NCBI RefSeq assembly: GCF_006542685.1 | Contig: NZ_AP019736.1 | Coordinates: forward strand, 1,832,001-1,896,000 | DNA length: 64,000 nucleotides | Reading direction: 5' to 3' | Origin: Alistipes dispar | GTDB lineage: Bacteria > Bacteroidota > Bacteroidia > Bacteroidales > Rikenellaceae | Made by a program: the position numbers and the translations under genes | Notes under the pieces: model-generated | Seen by the model: only the letters and a program-made list of their open reading frames with translations | Databases searched by the model: none | What the model was told of the DNA's origin: nothing | Shown: positions 10,001 through 18,138 of the stretch, piece after piece | Layout of the letters: each line of letters begins with the position of its first letter | How positions within the stretch are numbered: position 1 is the first letter of the stretch

Positions 10001-11992
10001 GGCATTGAAGCGGTCGTCGTGAGCCCGCAAGGCATTCAGCACAGTCCAGACCACCTTGAAATTGGGGTGGTTTTCGAGGACCTTGTCGCCCTCGGCATCG
10101 GCCGGAACCACGACCGGAATGATGATGTATCCGTATTTCTTGCCCTCGCTGCGGCGCATGACGCGACCGACCGACTGCACGACATCGACCTGCGAGTTCT
10201 TCGGTGAAATGAAGACCACGGCGTCGAGCGACGGGACATCGACACCCTCCGAAAGGCAGCGGGCGTTGGTCAGCATTCGGCATTCGCGTTCGTTTTCGGG
10301 CTGCTCCTTGAGCCACATCAGCTCCTCGTCGCGTTTGGTAGCCGACATCGAACCGTCAACGTGGTGGGCGACGACATCGACCATCGTGGCGCGGTCCTCC
10401 TCGCGGATGTCCTCCATGTAGAGGTCCTTGTAGTCGGTAAAGGCATTGGCGATTGCTTTCGAGGCCTTGATGCTCGAACAGAAGGCCACGGCACGGCGCA
10501 TCGGCAGCGGGTCGGAGCCCTTGACGAACTCTTCATCGGCGCCGAGCACCTTTTTCGAGAGGGCATTGATGCAGCCGATGAGTTTCGAGGGATCATCCGC
10601 GTCGATGGTTCCGTCCTCGCGGGTCAGTGCGTTTTGCAGCGTGGGGGTAATGTCCTTTTCGCCCACGGCGAGGATGAGGACCTTGTAGTCGGAGAGCAGT
10701 TCCTGCTTGACGGCCTTGCCGAAGCCGATGCGGTAGATCTCGTCGCCGTACATCGAGCGGTCGTCCATCGAGCAGAGGACGGCGGAGTTCTCTTCGGCGC
10801 GTTTCTTCGTCTCGTCGGTATAGAGGCGCGGCGTGGCGGTCATGTAGATACGGCGCACGGCCCGCAGGAAGTCGTTGTTGTGAACCCGGACAAAGGCGCT
10901 CTCGGTCTCGTCCTTGAGCGTAACGCCCGTGGTGCGGTGCGCCTCGTCGCAGATGATGAGATCGAACGTGCCGAAGGCGTCGCCGGTCTCTGCGAGCAGT
11001 TGTTGCTGGGCCCGCGAAATGACGTCGATGGACTGGTAGGTCGAGAAGACGACAGTCAGACCCTCGGCATTGTGCCGGCGGGCGTGTTGCAGTTGCTTGA
11101 CGATGGAGGGGACGTCGGTCGAGGCCGGAAGTGCCAGGTCGATGACACTCGTCGTGTCGTTGTCCTTCTTTTCGGTCTGTTTCGAGACCTGCGGGTCGGA
11201 GCAGATGCAGACAGCCGTCATCGGCTCCTGGGCCTGTTGCAGCCACGACCGGAGGGTTTGTCCCAAAAGCGCAATCGAGGGCACGAGGAACAGCACCAGA
11301 CCGCGGCCTCCGGTTTCGTTCTCGGCAATTCGCAGCGAGGTGAAGGTTTTGCCTGTGCCGCAGGCCATGATGAGCTTGCCGCGCGTATGGGCGGGTTGGC
11401 CGGTGGCTTCGTCGATCTTGAAATAGGCGTGGGCCTGGTCGATGGCCTCCTGCTGGTGCTCCCGTATGGCAAAGGGTTTGGACCGGGAGGCCACGCCGAA
11501 GAGGCCTTGTTCGAGGCTGCTCCAGTTGACGTCGTCGTTTTCGAGGTCGATAAGGTTCAGTCGCGTTACCGGAGGATTCTGATTGCGGATCGTCTGCTCG
11601 GCCGTGGAGTTCCATTTGTTCGTCGTTGAGATCCACAGCCGCTGTGCGAATCCCGTCATGCCGAATTCGGTTTCGAAGCGCTTGCCCGAGGTGGCGAGGA
11701 ATGTATCTACGTCGGGTTTGTTGATGAAGGTATCCGCCGCATAACATTTGCATTGAATGGCCCAATATTCGCCCTCGACGGTGCGGGCCACAAGGTCGAT
11801 GCCGGTGTCCTTGCCGCCGAACTGGTCGTGGAAGGGGAATTCCATCCAAAGCCATACTTCCTCGAGACGGTTGGCATATAATGACGTGGTTTTCAAATAG
11901 CCCTGCATAAGTCGCTCAAAACGAAATCCTTTGTCTCTTTGAGATAATGATTCTTTACGGAATTTTCGTAGAATGTCGGCGAAAGTCATCAT
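7061..11992 (-). CDS. Type ISP single-chain restriction-modification enzyme (LlaGI/LlaBIII class)
   Basis: One 1643-aa chain carries all activities. Residues 55-85 form an Mrr-like nuclease (KDTGIDLVAR, then WAIQCKCY). Residues 205-630 form an SF2 translocase: MACGTGKTF at 209-217, DEAH at 349-352, MTATPRLY near 385, and QSVGRVMRRSE near 600. A helical coupler follows. The adenine methyltransferase has motif I DPFTGTGTF near 925 and motif IV GNPPY near 1033. The C-terminal target recognition region follows, roughly 1200-1600. Length and order match LlaGI-type enzymes, which methylate one strand of an asymmetric site and cleave when two translocating complexes converge. The DNA coding for about residues 1234-1411 is markedly AT-rich, unlike the rest. 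It is the first gene of the operon, with a -7 box at 12025-12032. Confidence 0.93.
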   Translation of the reverse strand: MMTFADILRKFRKESLSQRDKGFRFERLMQGYLKTTSLYANRLEEVWLWMEFPFHDQFGGKDTGIDLVARTVEGEYWAIQCKCYAADTFINKPDVDTFLATSGKRFETEFGMTGFAQRLWISTTNKWNSTAEQTIRNQNPPVTRLNLIDLENDDVNWSSLEQGLFGVASRSKPFAIREHQQEAIDQAHAYFKIDEATGQPAHTRGKLIMACGTGKTFTSLRIAENETGGRGLVLFLVPSIALLGQTLRSWLQQAQEPMTAVCICSDPQVSKQTEKKDNDTTSVIDLALPASTDVPSIVKQLQHARRHNAEGLTVVFSTYQSIDVISRAQQQLLAETGDAFGTFDLIICDEAHRTTGVTLKDETESAFVRVHNNDFLRAVRRIYMTATPRLYTDETKKRAEENSAVLCSMDDRSMYGDEIYRIGFGKAVKQELLSDYKVLILAVGEKDITPTLQNALTREDGTIDADDPSKLIGCINALSKKVLGADEEFVKGSDPLPMRRAVAFCSSIKASKAIANAFTDYKDLYMEDIREEDRATMVDVVAHHVDGSMSATKRDEELMWLKEQPENERECRMLTNARCLSEGVDVPSLDAVVFISPKNSQVDVVQSVGRVMRRSEGKKYGYIIIPVVVPADAEGDKVLENHPNFKVVWTVLNALRAHDDRFNAEVNKIELSKKKPKNILFGGVGASRKDEDQHSDSKPRAESAAEQLTTQLSMSFNDLQNVFYAKLVTKVGTKRYWELWAKDIAQIAEQHIARIKALIADNGKHRRAFDQLMRGLHRNINPGLSEQDAIEMLSQHIISRPVFEALFENYQFAASNPISRSMQKMLDLLDDETKTEEEHQKLQKFYDYVRDTVGDIHEADARQRIIVELYDKFFKVASPRTVEKLGIVYTPVEVVDFIIRSVGYILQREFGRSLSDENVHILDPFTGTGTFITRLLQSGLISREALERKYGREIHANEIVLMAYYIASVNIENVFHDLMGPDTEYRPFGGICLTDTFQLGEEAADENLYSEQFPTNSRRVIEQKKRRITVIVGNPPYSIGQKSANDNAQNESYPTLESRIENTYVAQSEAALNKSAYDSYIKAFRWASDRLNEKEGGVIGFVTNGAWLDANGLDGMRKCLEREFSAIYVFNLRGNQRTSGELSRKEGGKIFGSGSRTPIAITILVKKPKVSDEAARICYHDIGDYLSREEKLNIIRNMGDISNPLMQWVSITPNEHGDWLNKRSEQFKLYTPLEPEKKFGKGNKSFFEGFSLGLGTNRDAWVYNSSLVELQANITKTIDFYNQQVESYKTAKQEMSLDNFLADKRDSTKIVWTDTLIRDLQKGIKYDIDTSRYTVGMYRPYFKQALYQDRILNHRVYQIPRLFPTSNHRNLVICVSGVGASKDFSTLITDCIPDLQLQFNGQCFPLYWYDDSTADIADLFSAQQSDADRYVRRDGVTDWILSTARKQYGSRVTREDIFYYVYGILHAPDYRTTFAADLKKSLPRLPLVESPDDFWAFSRAGRSLAELHLGYEHVEPYARYHTVNSTTSEDDAINYRVEKMRFGKLDNKTADKSIIHYNAGITIESIPLGAYDYVVNGKSAIEWVMERYAVKTDSTSLITNDPNDWCREHDDPKYIYNLLLRIITVSLETMKIVRSLPKLKLEE

Positions 11993-12024
11993 AATGGAGT
12001 TTGTTTATGCTACTACTTGTTTAC

Positions 12025-12032
12025 AAATATAC
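12025..12032 (-). promoter_or_regulatory. -7 box of the restriction/OLD/HNH operon
   Basis: On the minus strand the sequence reads TATATTTG, a full match to TAnnTTTG, 32 bases upstream of the start codon at 11992. It is the only promoter-like signal seen for the three tightly spaced genes. Confidence 0.6.
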
Positions 12033-12055
12033 GAAGAAACCATGGGGCCACACGA

Positions 12056-12081
12056 AAAAAGAGGAAAGATTTACTTTCCTC
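12056..12081 (-). terminator. Intrinsic terminator of the mobilisation gene block
   Basis: In the leftward direction GAGGAAAG, a five-base loop and CTTTCCTC form a perfect 8-bp stem followed by a run of T. The stop codon of the coiled-coil gene lies in the loop. It insulates the mobilisation remnants from the defence operon promoter. Confidence 0.75.
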
Positions 12082-12712
12082 TTAATTTTTTTGCTTTTTC
12101 ATCCAATTGTTCGACCTCCTGTCCCTTTAATCTTATTTGTTCGTCGAGAGCTATTCTCTGCTGAATAGTCCGTTCGTATTGTTCGACATTCTTTTTTAGC
12201 TGGCGGATTTTGTCGTCGTCCCTGTTCCATTCGAAAATATCCTCCAATTCTGCGATCCGCTCGGAGGAGGCTTCTCCTTTCATCCTGATGTATCGGTATT
12301 TCAGTTCGGCGTCGCAGATGCTGTCGATGCGGTCGTGCAGCCGATGGATATGTACGCCGCAGCAAACGACGGCGAGCGAGAGCCCGAACATGCAGAGCGT
12401 CGATTTCGAGGATTTGAAGTCGATGGTGTGGATATGCCGCTGCGGCGAAGGCAGAGCGGCGCATTTTCCGCATTCCTGCCCGAGTTTCTTTTCCAGTGCC
12501 GAAATCCGGTCCGTCAGTTCCATGCGGACCCGTTCGACGTTCGTGCGTGTGTGCCGCGCCGTTTCCAGCAGCCGGTCGAGCCGATTATCCGGTTCAGTCG
12601 GTATCGAAGACACCGGCGGGGCCGGCGGGTTGCGGTCGTCCAACCTGCGGGCGAGCGCGGCGATCTGCTTTTTCAGCTCTTCGAAGAGCTCGATGACGGT
12701 GGTTGTCTCCAT
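12071..12712 (-). CDS. Coiled-coil membrane protein of the mobilisation module
   Basis: This 213-aa protein starts 12 bases after the end of the relaxase frame. Residues 1-85 are predicted coiled coil with a Pro-rich break near 28-42 and a CxxC pair (CGKCAAL) near 80. One membrane segment (about residues 106-122, LCMFGLSLAVVCCGVHI) is followed by a charged coiled coil to the end. Proteins of this layout often follow relaxase genes in Bacteroidales conjugative and mobilisable elements, where their role is not defined. No enzymatic motif is visible. The frame is intact although both neighbouring mobility genes are broken. Confidence 0.7.
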   Translation of the reverse strand: METTTVIELFEELKKQIAALARRLDDRNPPAPPVSSIPTEPDNRLDRLLETARHTRTNVERVRMELTDRISALEKKLGQECGKCAALPSPQRHIHTIDFKSSKSTLCMFGLSLAVVCCGVHIHRLHDRIDSICDAELKYRYIRMKGEASSERIAELEDIFEWNRDDDKIRQLKKNVEQYERTIQQRIALDEQIRLKGQEVEQLDEKAKKLRGK

Positions 12713-12724
12713 AGGTAATGAAAT

Positions 12725-13500
12725 TTAAAGTCGTTGGCGTCTTTTCTTTTTGCGCAGTCGTTCCTGACGGCGCCGTTCTTCGTCCGCATCGTAGGCCGGT
12801 TGCAGAAGATCTTCGAGTAGGTGACTGAACGATGCGGCCGGATTGCTTGCAGAACCGTGTTCGTTTGAGGAGAGTGTTTGTCGGCGGTTCAGGCTCAGCA
12901 CATGGTCGATTTTGGAGAAACTGAACTGCCGGTCGATTTTCGAGCCGTTGAACGGGTCGCCGTTCTTGGCGAAAACGACGCCTTATGGGGCGGAAGTTCC
13001 GCCGCGCATCCGGAACTCGGTGGCGATCCCTTCGCGCCGTAGCGCTGCTGTCAGCTCCGGCCAGTCGCGGCAGCGGGGTACGGCGTCGCGCAGCGTGTGT
13101 AAAATCTCGTATTTCGTCTTGTCCGGTTCGCGCAGGCGGTGCTCCTTGACATTCTCTTTGCCCGATGCGAAGTGGAGCCCGTGCCGGACGGTCAGCTCCT
13201 TGCAGGGGCGCTCCGAACGGTAACGGTCGTTACGGTCGGAGATGGTTCGGCCATCGTTGTCCACGCGGTTGAAGAGGATATGCAGATGGGGATGTTCCCG
13301 GTCGCGGTGGCGGGCGATGATGAACTGCGTGTTTTGGATGCCCATGCCGGAGAAATACTCCGCGGCGATTCCGACCATCCGCCGGTTGTCGAGCCGTGCG
13401 GCGTCCCGTGCCGAAAAGGCGAGGACGACGTGGCCGACGGGCTTCGAAAGATGCGGATTCAGCGCCGCGTGCCGCGCGCGCCGTCCGTGCGTATTCGGCC
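12725..13500 (-). pseudogene. MobB-type relaxase remnant, N-terminus deleted and in-frame TAA
   Basis: The frame reads NPHLSKPVGHVVLAFSAR, then NTQFIIARHRDREHPHLHIL with the HxH metal site, then FNRVDNDGRTISDRNDRYRS, all hallmarks of Bacteroidales relaxases. A TAA at 12983-12985 interrupts it after RMRGGTSAP. The same frame resumes with GVVFAKNGDPFNGSKIDRQF and runs to a TAA at 12725-12727. The stop sits where relatives have Gln, so CAA-to-TAA is likely. The N-terminal part is missing: upstream the sequence passes directly into the integrase fragment, so a deletion has joined the two genes. The left limit of the deletion, about 13500, is approximate. Confidence 0.85.
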
Positions 13501-13984
13501 CAGGTGAGACCTGTTGTCTGTGTCTTGCTGCGCTGGGCGAGATACTATTTCAGGTAGCGCAGCAGCCGTTCGTACTTGTCGGCCGTACGTTGCGTGATGC
13601 GTACGCCCACCTCGCCCTGCCGCCGCTTCGCGTAGTCGGTAAGGCCCGCAATGAGCATCATCGTGTGCACGTCGGGTTCAGGTAGCGCTGCGCAGCATTG
13701 GCCGCATAGCCTTCGGCCAGCAGTTTGGAATGGATGCCCAAAATTTGTACACGGAATTCGTTGATCATTTTATTGATTTTCAGTGCTATACGGTTCGTTC
13801 CCATCATCCGCTCCTTCTTCTGGTTCCACAGTTCGGGCCTGCCCTCGCAATGGAAGTAGAACTCCTGTCGCAGACTGCCCGTGGTGACGCGGGCGTAAAC
13901 CGACGCCAGCCCGTTCTTTTTCGGCCTTCCTTTTCGCATCAGGAAAAGGATGGTAAAAGTTTCCTGTCTCATAACTCGTGACAT
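13500..13984 (-). pseudogene. Tyrosine integrase remnant, N-terminal half only, frameshifted and with a stop
   Basis: The first part (start at 13984 or 13972) reads RQETFTILFLMRKGRPKKN and GIHSKLLAEGYAANAAQRYL, the arm-binding and SAM-like N-terminus of Bacteroidales integrases. Near 13670 the frame shifts. In the new frame the family sequence continues as PDVHTMMLIAGLTDYAKRRQ and TADKYERLLRYLK, then meets a TAG at 13545-13547 followed by YLAQRSKTQ. The whole catalytic domain (R, H and Y residues) is absent because the sequence then runs into the relaxase remnant. Three lesions (frameshift, nonsense, deletion) make this clearly inactive. It lies beside tRNA-Leu, as expected for an integrase at the end of its element. 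Confidence 0.85.
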
Positions 13985-14230
13985 TTTAAGGGTTAACAAA
14001 ACGTCGGCAAGGAAACTTTATTGCGGCGCAACGCACAGTAAAACAGTGTATTGTATGCTGAAAAGGTGGCAGTTCCCTTTTCGGAAGCTGAAAATAGGCT
14101 CTGCCCACCTTTTTGCCACCTGACGATCTTCTTCGAAATGCGTTCCGGTTCTTCCCGAACAAGCTCCGAACAACCTTTGCAAAACGATGATATACAATCT
14201 ATTTGCACTTATTTGCACCGAACGGGCAAC

Positions 14231-14257
14231 AAAAAAGGAGCCCCGGACAAAGGCTCC
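14231..14257 (-). terminator. Intrinsic terminator of tRNA-Leu
   Basis: In the leftward direction GGAGCC, a short variable part and GGCTCC form the stem, followed by six T. It starts a few bases after the 3' end of the tRNA. About 245 bases between it and the integrase remnant hold no gene; they contain opposed copies of GGTGGCA (about 14065 and 14113) that could be recombinase arm sites. Confidence 0.75.
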
Positions 14258-14262
14258 TAAAG

Positions 14263-14344
14263 TGCGGATAAAGGGACTCGAACCCCCACGCCGTAAGGCA
14301 TCAGATCCTAAGTCTGACGTGGCTACCAATTACACCATATCCGC
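14263..14344 (-). tRNA. tRNA-Leu (anticodon UAG)
   Basis: The minus strand gives a 7-bp acceptor stem GCGGATA/TATCCGC, the D-loop sequence AATTGGTAG, an anticodon loop CTTAGGA, a long type II variable arm and the T-loop GTTCGAGTC. CCA is not encoded. The 3' end faces the decayed integrase, so this gene is the probable integration target of the island to its left. Confidence 0.93.
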
Positions 14345-14389
14345 ATCATTTCCGCATGGGGTGCGTCGGGCGCATCCCCGCGGATGAGG

Positions 14390-14397
14390 CAAAGATA
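14390..14397 (-). promoter_or_regulatory. -7 box of tRNA-Leu
   Basis: TATCTTTG on the minus strand, 46 bases before the tRNA 5' end. Confidence 0.55.
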
Positions 14398-14451
14398 GGT
14401 AAAAATTCACAAAACACAATCCGGGCGGGGGATTATCCGGCTTTTTTTGTT

Positions 14452-14459
14452 TACATTTG
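14452..14459 (+). promoter_or_regulatory. -7 box of the FAD dehydrogenase/glycosyltransferase operon
   Basis: TACATTTG matches TAnnTTTG and lies 20 bases upstream of the ATG at 14479. No clear -33 TTTG is seen. Confidence 0.5.
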
Positions 14460-14478
14460 TAGGTAATTTCGCCGACTT

Positions 14479-16032
14479 ATGCCCCGACAGATAACCCTCG
14501 TCCTCACGCCGAAACAGGCCGCCGATCCGAAGTACTGCACGTCGCTCGCAGCGCGGCGCATGGGCATCCGGGAGACGGATGTGGCGCTGGTGCGCGTCGT
14601 GAAGCGGTCGATCGACGCCCGGCAGCGGCAGGTGAAGATGAACCTGACGCTCGAAGTCTATGTCGATCGGGAGCCGCAGCCCGGCCCCGTGCATTTCGAC
14701 TATCCTTCGGTCGAGGGGCGGACGGAGGTCGTCGTCGTCGGATCGGGCCCCGCGGGGCTGTTCGCGGCCCTGCGGCTCATCGAACTGGGACTGCGGCCCG
14801 TGATTCTCGAACGGGGGTGCGACGTCTCGGCCCGCAAGCGCGACATCGCACGGATCAACCGCAACGGCCCCGTCGATCCCGACTCGAACTACGCTTTCGG
14901 CGAGGGCGGCGCGGGAACCTTTTCCGACGGCAAGCTCTTCACACGCAGCAAGAAGCGCGGCGATTACAACAAGGCGTTGCAGACGCTCGTCTTTCACGGC
15001 GCCACGCCCGAAATCCTCTGCGAAGCCCATCCCCATATCGGCACCGACAAGCTGCCCTATATCATCCGCAATATCCGGCGGACGATCGCCGATGCGGGCG
15101 GGGTGTTCCGCTTCGACAGCCGCGTGACGGACCTCCTGCTGCACGACGGGCGGATCCGTGGCGTCCGCTGCGGCGACGAGCGGATCGAGGGAGCCGCCGT
15201 GGTGCTCGCTACGGGGCATTCGGCGCACGACGTGTACGAACTGCTGCACGCGCGCGGCGTGCGCATCGAGGCCAAGCCCTTTGCGATGGGCGTGCGCATC
15301 GAGCATCCGCAGGCGCTCATCGACTCGATCCAGTACCATTGCCGGACTCGCGGCGAGTACCTCCCGGCGGCTTCCTATTCGCTCGTGAGCCAGGAGAACG
15401 GGCGCGGCGTCTATTCGTTCTGCATGTGTCCGGGCGGGTTCATCGTGCCGGCGATGACCGATGCCGCGCAGTCGGTCGTGAACGGCATGTCGCCCAGCGG
15501 CCGCACGTCGCCCTTCGCTAATTCGGGGCTGGTGACCGAGGTGCGGCTCGCGGATTTCGAGTACCTGCGTCCCGAGTGGGGCGAACTGGCGGGGCTGAAG
15601 TTCCAGCAGCGGTTCGAGCAGGCGGCCCGGCGCGAGGGCGGGGAGCATCAGATCGCCCCTGCGCAGCGTGTGTCGGATTTCGTGGCGGGCCGGGCCAGCG
15701 GGTCGCTGCCCGCGACGTCGTATATTCCCGGCATCGTTCCCTCGCGGCTCGATCGGTGGATGCCGGAATTCATCGCGCGGGCATTGCGGCAGGGCATTTC
15801 GACCTTCGGACGGAGAATGCGTGGCTACCTCACGGACGAGGCGGTGGTCGTGGGCGTGGAGTCGCGCACCTCGACGCCCGTGCGCATCCCGCGCGATCCC
15901 GCGACGCTGATGCACCCCGCGGTCGGAGGGCTGTTTCCGGCCGGCGAAGGAGCCGGCTATGCCGGAGGAATCATCTCCGCGGCGCTCGACGGCGAACGGA
16001 TCGCCGAGGCCGTGAAAAACTATATCGGATGA
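14479..16032 (+). CDS. FAD-dependent dehydrogenase (COG2509-type)
   Basis: This 517-aa protein has a short N-terminal alpha/beta domain (residues 1-80) followed by a Rossmann FAD-binding motif VVVVGSGPAGLFAAL near 86-100. Further family marks are AFGEGGAGTFSDGKL near 136-150, VVLATGHSAHDV near 240 and a C-terminal GEGAGYAGGIISAALDG near 490 that closes the FAD site. This is the widespread, poorly characterised family of cytosolic flavoprotein dehydrogenases found in most Bacteroidetes; the substrate is unknown. No signal peptide is present. Its stop overlaps the start of the next gene (ATGA), so the two are translated together. Confidence 0.9.
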   Translation: MPRQITLVLTPKQAADPKYCTSLAARRMGIRETDVALVRVVKRSIDARQRQVKMNLTLEVYVDREPQPGPVHFDYPSVEGRTEVVVVGSGPAGLFAALRLIELGLRPVILERGCDVSARKRDIARINRNGPVDPDSNYAFGEGGAGTFSDGKLFTRSKKRGDYNKALQTLVFHGATPEILCEAHPHIGTDKLPYIIRNIRRTIADAGGVFRFDSRVTDLLLHDGRIRGVRCGDERIEGAAVVLATGHSAHDVYELLHARGVRIEAKPFAMGVRIEHPQALIDSIQYHCRTRGEYLPAASYSLVSQENGRGVYSFCMCPGGFIVPAMTDAAQSVVNGMSPSGRTSPFANSGLVTEVRLADFEYLRPEWGELAGLKFQQRFEQAARREGGEHQIAPAQRVSDFVAGRASGSLPATSYIPGIVPSRLDRWMPEFIARALRQGISTFGRRMRGYLTDEAVVVGVESRTSTPVRIPRDPATLMHPAVGGLFPAGEGAGYAGGIISAALDGERIAEAVKNYIG

Positions 16033-17030
16033 AGGAGAACGAACGGCGGCCGGAGGTCTCGGTGATTATTCCGGTCCACAATCTCGAACGGTATATCGAC
16101 GCCTGCCTGGCTTCGGTCGAGGCGCAGACGTTCGGCGATTTCGAGGCGGTCGTGGTGGACGACGGCTCGACGGACGGTTCGTTGCGTCTCGTGCGCTCCC
16201 GTGCGGAGCGGGATGCGCGGATCGTCGTTGTCGCTACGCCCAACCGGGGAGTGGCGCGTGCCCGTGAAACCGGACTTGCGAAGGCCCGGGGACGCTATGT
16301 CTGCTTTCTCGACGGGGACGACCGCTGGGAGCCGGATATGCTGCGGGAACTGGTCGCGGCGATCGGCGGGTATGACATCGTCTGTTGCGATTTCAAGCGG
16401 GTGAGGGCCTCGTACGAGGCGCCCGTGCGGGAACGTCGCACGGAGGATCTCGAGGGATTCGGGTTCCTCGAGGCGACGTTGAGCCATGCGATTTCCGTCT
16501 GCCTTTGGGCGAAACTCTACCGCCGGGAACTGTTCGATGCCGAATTGCGGCATTATCCGTTGCCGCTCGGCGAGGATGAGCTCGTCAATGTGCAGATCGG
16601 CTTCCGGCAGCCGCGGGTCCGTTTCGTGGATTATGTGGGATACGACTACATCCAGCGGGCCGGTTCGGCGAACCGGCGCAGTGTCGATGTGGACTATTGC
16701 GTGCGTTTTGCCGAAGCGGTCGATTCCGAACTGGCCCGATGTCCGGGGCTTTCGGCTGAGCGGATCGGGTTTCTCCGGCTCGTGAGCCGTGTGCGGTGGT
16801 ATTTGGTCTGCATCCGCAAGAGCCGCAATCCGTGGACCGGGGATTCGGATCATGCGCGGTGGATCCACCGGGCGGCGAAGGGGCGCGGAGCGGCGTTGCG
16901 CCGGTATTATTCCCGGGGCGATCTGCTCTTGTTGTGGCTGGACCGCCGCCGCCGGTTGCGTCCGGTGGCCGTATTGTGTGCTACGTTGCAGCGCTGGTGG
17001 AACAGTTTGCAAAGGCGTATGGCCCGTTGA
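16029..17030 (+). CDS. Family 2 glycosyltransferase
   Basis: The 333-aa protein opens with VSVIIPVHNLERYIDACLAS and has VVVDDGSTDGS near 45 and CFLDGDDRWEPDM near 92, the nucleotide-sugar and metal-binding parts of a GT-A fold GT2 enzyme. No membrane segments are seen. The start is the ATG at 16029, overlapping the previous stop by four bases; longer versions of the frame read back through the FAD gene and are artefacts. With the next gene it probably builds a surface polysaccharide or modifies lipopolysaccharide; acceptor and donor cannot be told from sequence. Confidence 0.9.
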   Translation: MKENERRPEVSVIIPVHNLERYIDACLASVEAQTFGDFEAVVVDDGSTDGSLRLVRSRAERDARIVVVATPNRGVARARETGLAKARGRYVCFLDGDDRWEPDMLRELVAAIGGYDIVCCDFKRVRASYEAPVRERRTEDLEGFGFLEATLSHAISVCLWAKLYRRELFDAELRHYPLPLGEDELVNVQIGFRQPRVRFVDYVGYDYIQRAGSANRRSVDVDYCVRFAEAVDSELARCPGLSAERIGFLRLVSRVRWYLVCIRKSRNPWTGDSDHARWIHRAAKGRGAALRRYYSRGDLLLLWLDRRRRLRPVAVLCATLQRWWNSLQRRMAR

Positions 17031-17058
17031 GTGTTGGTACTGTTAAAGTTTTTCCGTG

Positions 17059-18108
17059 ATGAAAAAATATTTGTTGTTCGTTACATTGCCTTATGCTTAT
17101 TCGATTCTTCGGCCTTTGGAGGACGAGATACGTCGGCGTGGCGATGAGGCGGCCTGGTTTGTCGAGCCGGATTGTCCGGTTGCGCTTCGTGATGATGAAA
17201 TACGCCTGCGTACCGTCCGCGATGTGATCGACTATGATCCGATCGCTGTTTTTGCTCCCGGTAATTATATTCCGGACTTTTTTCCCGGAGTAAAAGTCGC
17301 GTTGTTTCATGGGTATGCCATTCAGAAACGTTATGAAACGATAGACGATCATTTTACTATTCGGGGATGGTTCGATCTCTATTGTACGCAGGGGCCGAGC
17401 AGCACGCCGGTGTTTAAAGAATTGGAGCGTAAATACGGATTCTTTCGGGCCTATGAAACCGGATGGCCCAAAGCGGACGTTTATTTCTCGCCGCAAATGC
17501 AGGCGCCTGTCGAAAATAAGTGTCCTGTGATTTTGTATCCGCCTACTTTTACGCGCAATGTCTGTTCGGCGCCATATCTTATGCGGGAAATCGAGCGGTT
17601 GGCGAAGGACAAACCGTGGGAATGGATCATCACATTCCATCCGAAATTGACCGATCCCGAGATTATCGCAGGTTATAAGAAAATTGCGGAAGAGAATGCG
17701 AATGTTACCTTTTTCGAAGGGGCGGATAAATTGCAATTATTGCACAAGGCTGACGTCATGCTATGCGACAGTTCGTCCATCATTCTGGAATTCATGTTCC
17801 TCGACAAGCCTGTCGTGACGTTCCGGAATTCGCACCCCGGACCGCATCTGATAGATGTTCGGAGGCCGGAAGAGGTCGGTCCGGCACTCGAACGGGCGCT
17901 GACCCGTCCCGACGAGTTGATGCGTGAAGTCCGGACCTATACGATGTTCCATGAGCCGCATCGGGATTGCCGCTGTTCCGCACGTGTCCTCGATGCCGTG
18001 GATGATTTTCTGGAACGGGGGCATGTCGGGCTGAAACGCAAGCCGCTCAATCTGATCCGCAAATGGAAAATGCGGCGGAAATTTCATTATTGGCCGTTTC
18101 GGAAATAA
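17059..18108 (+). CDS. CDP-glycerol glycerophosphotransferase-family protein
   Basis: This 349-aa protein resembles TagB/TagF-type polymer phosphotransferases: a GT-B-like build with VALFHGYAIQKRY near 98, DLYCTQGPSS near 125, ILYPPTFTRNVCSAPYL near 170 and MLCDSSSIILEFMFLDKPV near 235, where the DSSS..E stretch is the conserved nucleotide-binding end. In Gram-negatives such enzymes add glycerol-phosphate or similar groups to capsules or LPS. ATG 17059 is preferred to the in-frame GTG at 17056. The DNA is less GC-rich than the genes upstream. A terminator hairpin follows at 18139. Confidence 0.82.
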   Translation: MKKYLLFVTLPYAYSILRPLEDEIRRRGDEAAWFVEPDCPVALRDDEIRLRTVRDVIDYDPIAVFAPGNYIPDFFPGVKVALFHGYAIQKRYETIDDHFTIRGWFDLYCTQGPSSTPVFKELERKYGFFRAYETGWPKADVYFSPQMQAPVENKCPVILYPPTFTRNVCSAPYLMREIERLAKDKPWEWIITFHPKLTDPEIIAGYKKIAEENANVTFFEGADKLQLLHKADVMLCDSSSIILEFMFLDKPVVTFRNSHPGPHLIDVRRPEEVGPALERALTRPDELMREVRTYTMFHEPHRDCRCSARVLDAVDDFLERGHVGLKRKPLNLIRKWKMRRKFHYWPFRK

Positions 18109-18138
18109 GCGTGCGGGAACGGTGATTCGGAAATGACG

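Noticed and set aside
6905..11629. Several long plus-strand frames (up to 471 codons) opposite the Type ISP gene
   Set aside because: They are Val/Gly/Asp/Arg-rich shadows of a GC-rich gene and lack domain motifs or starts with signals.
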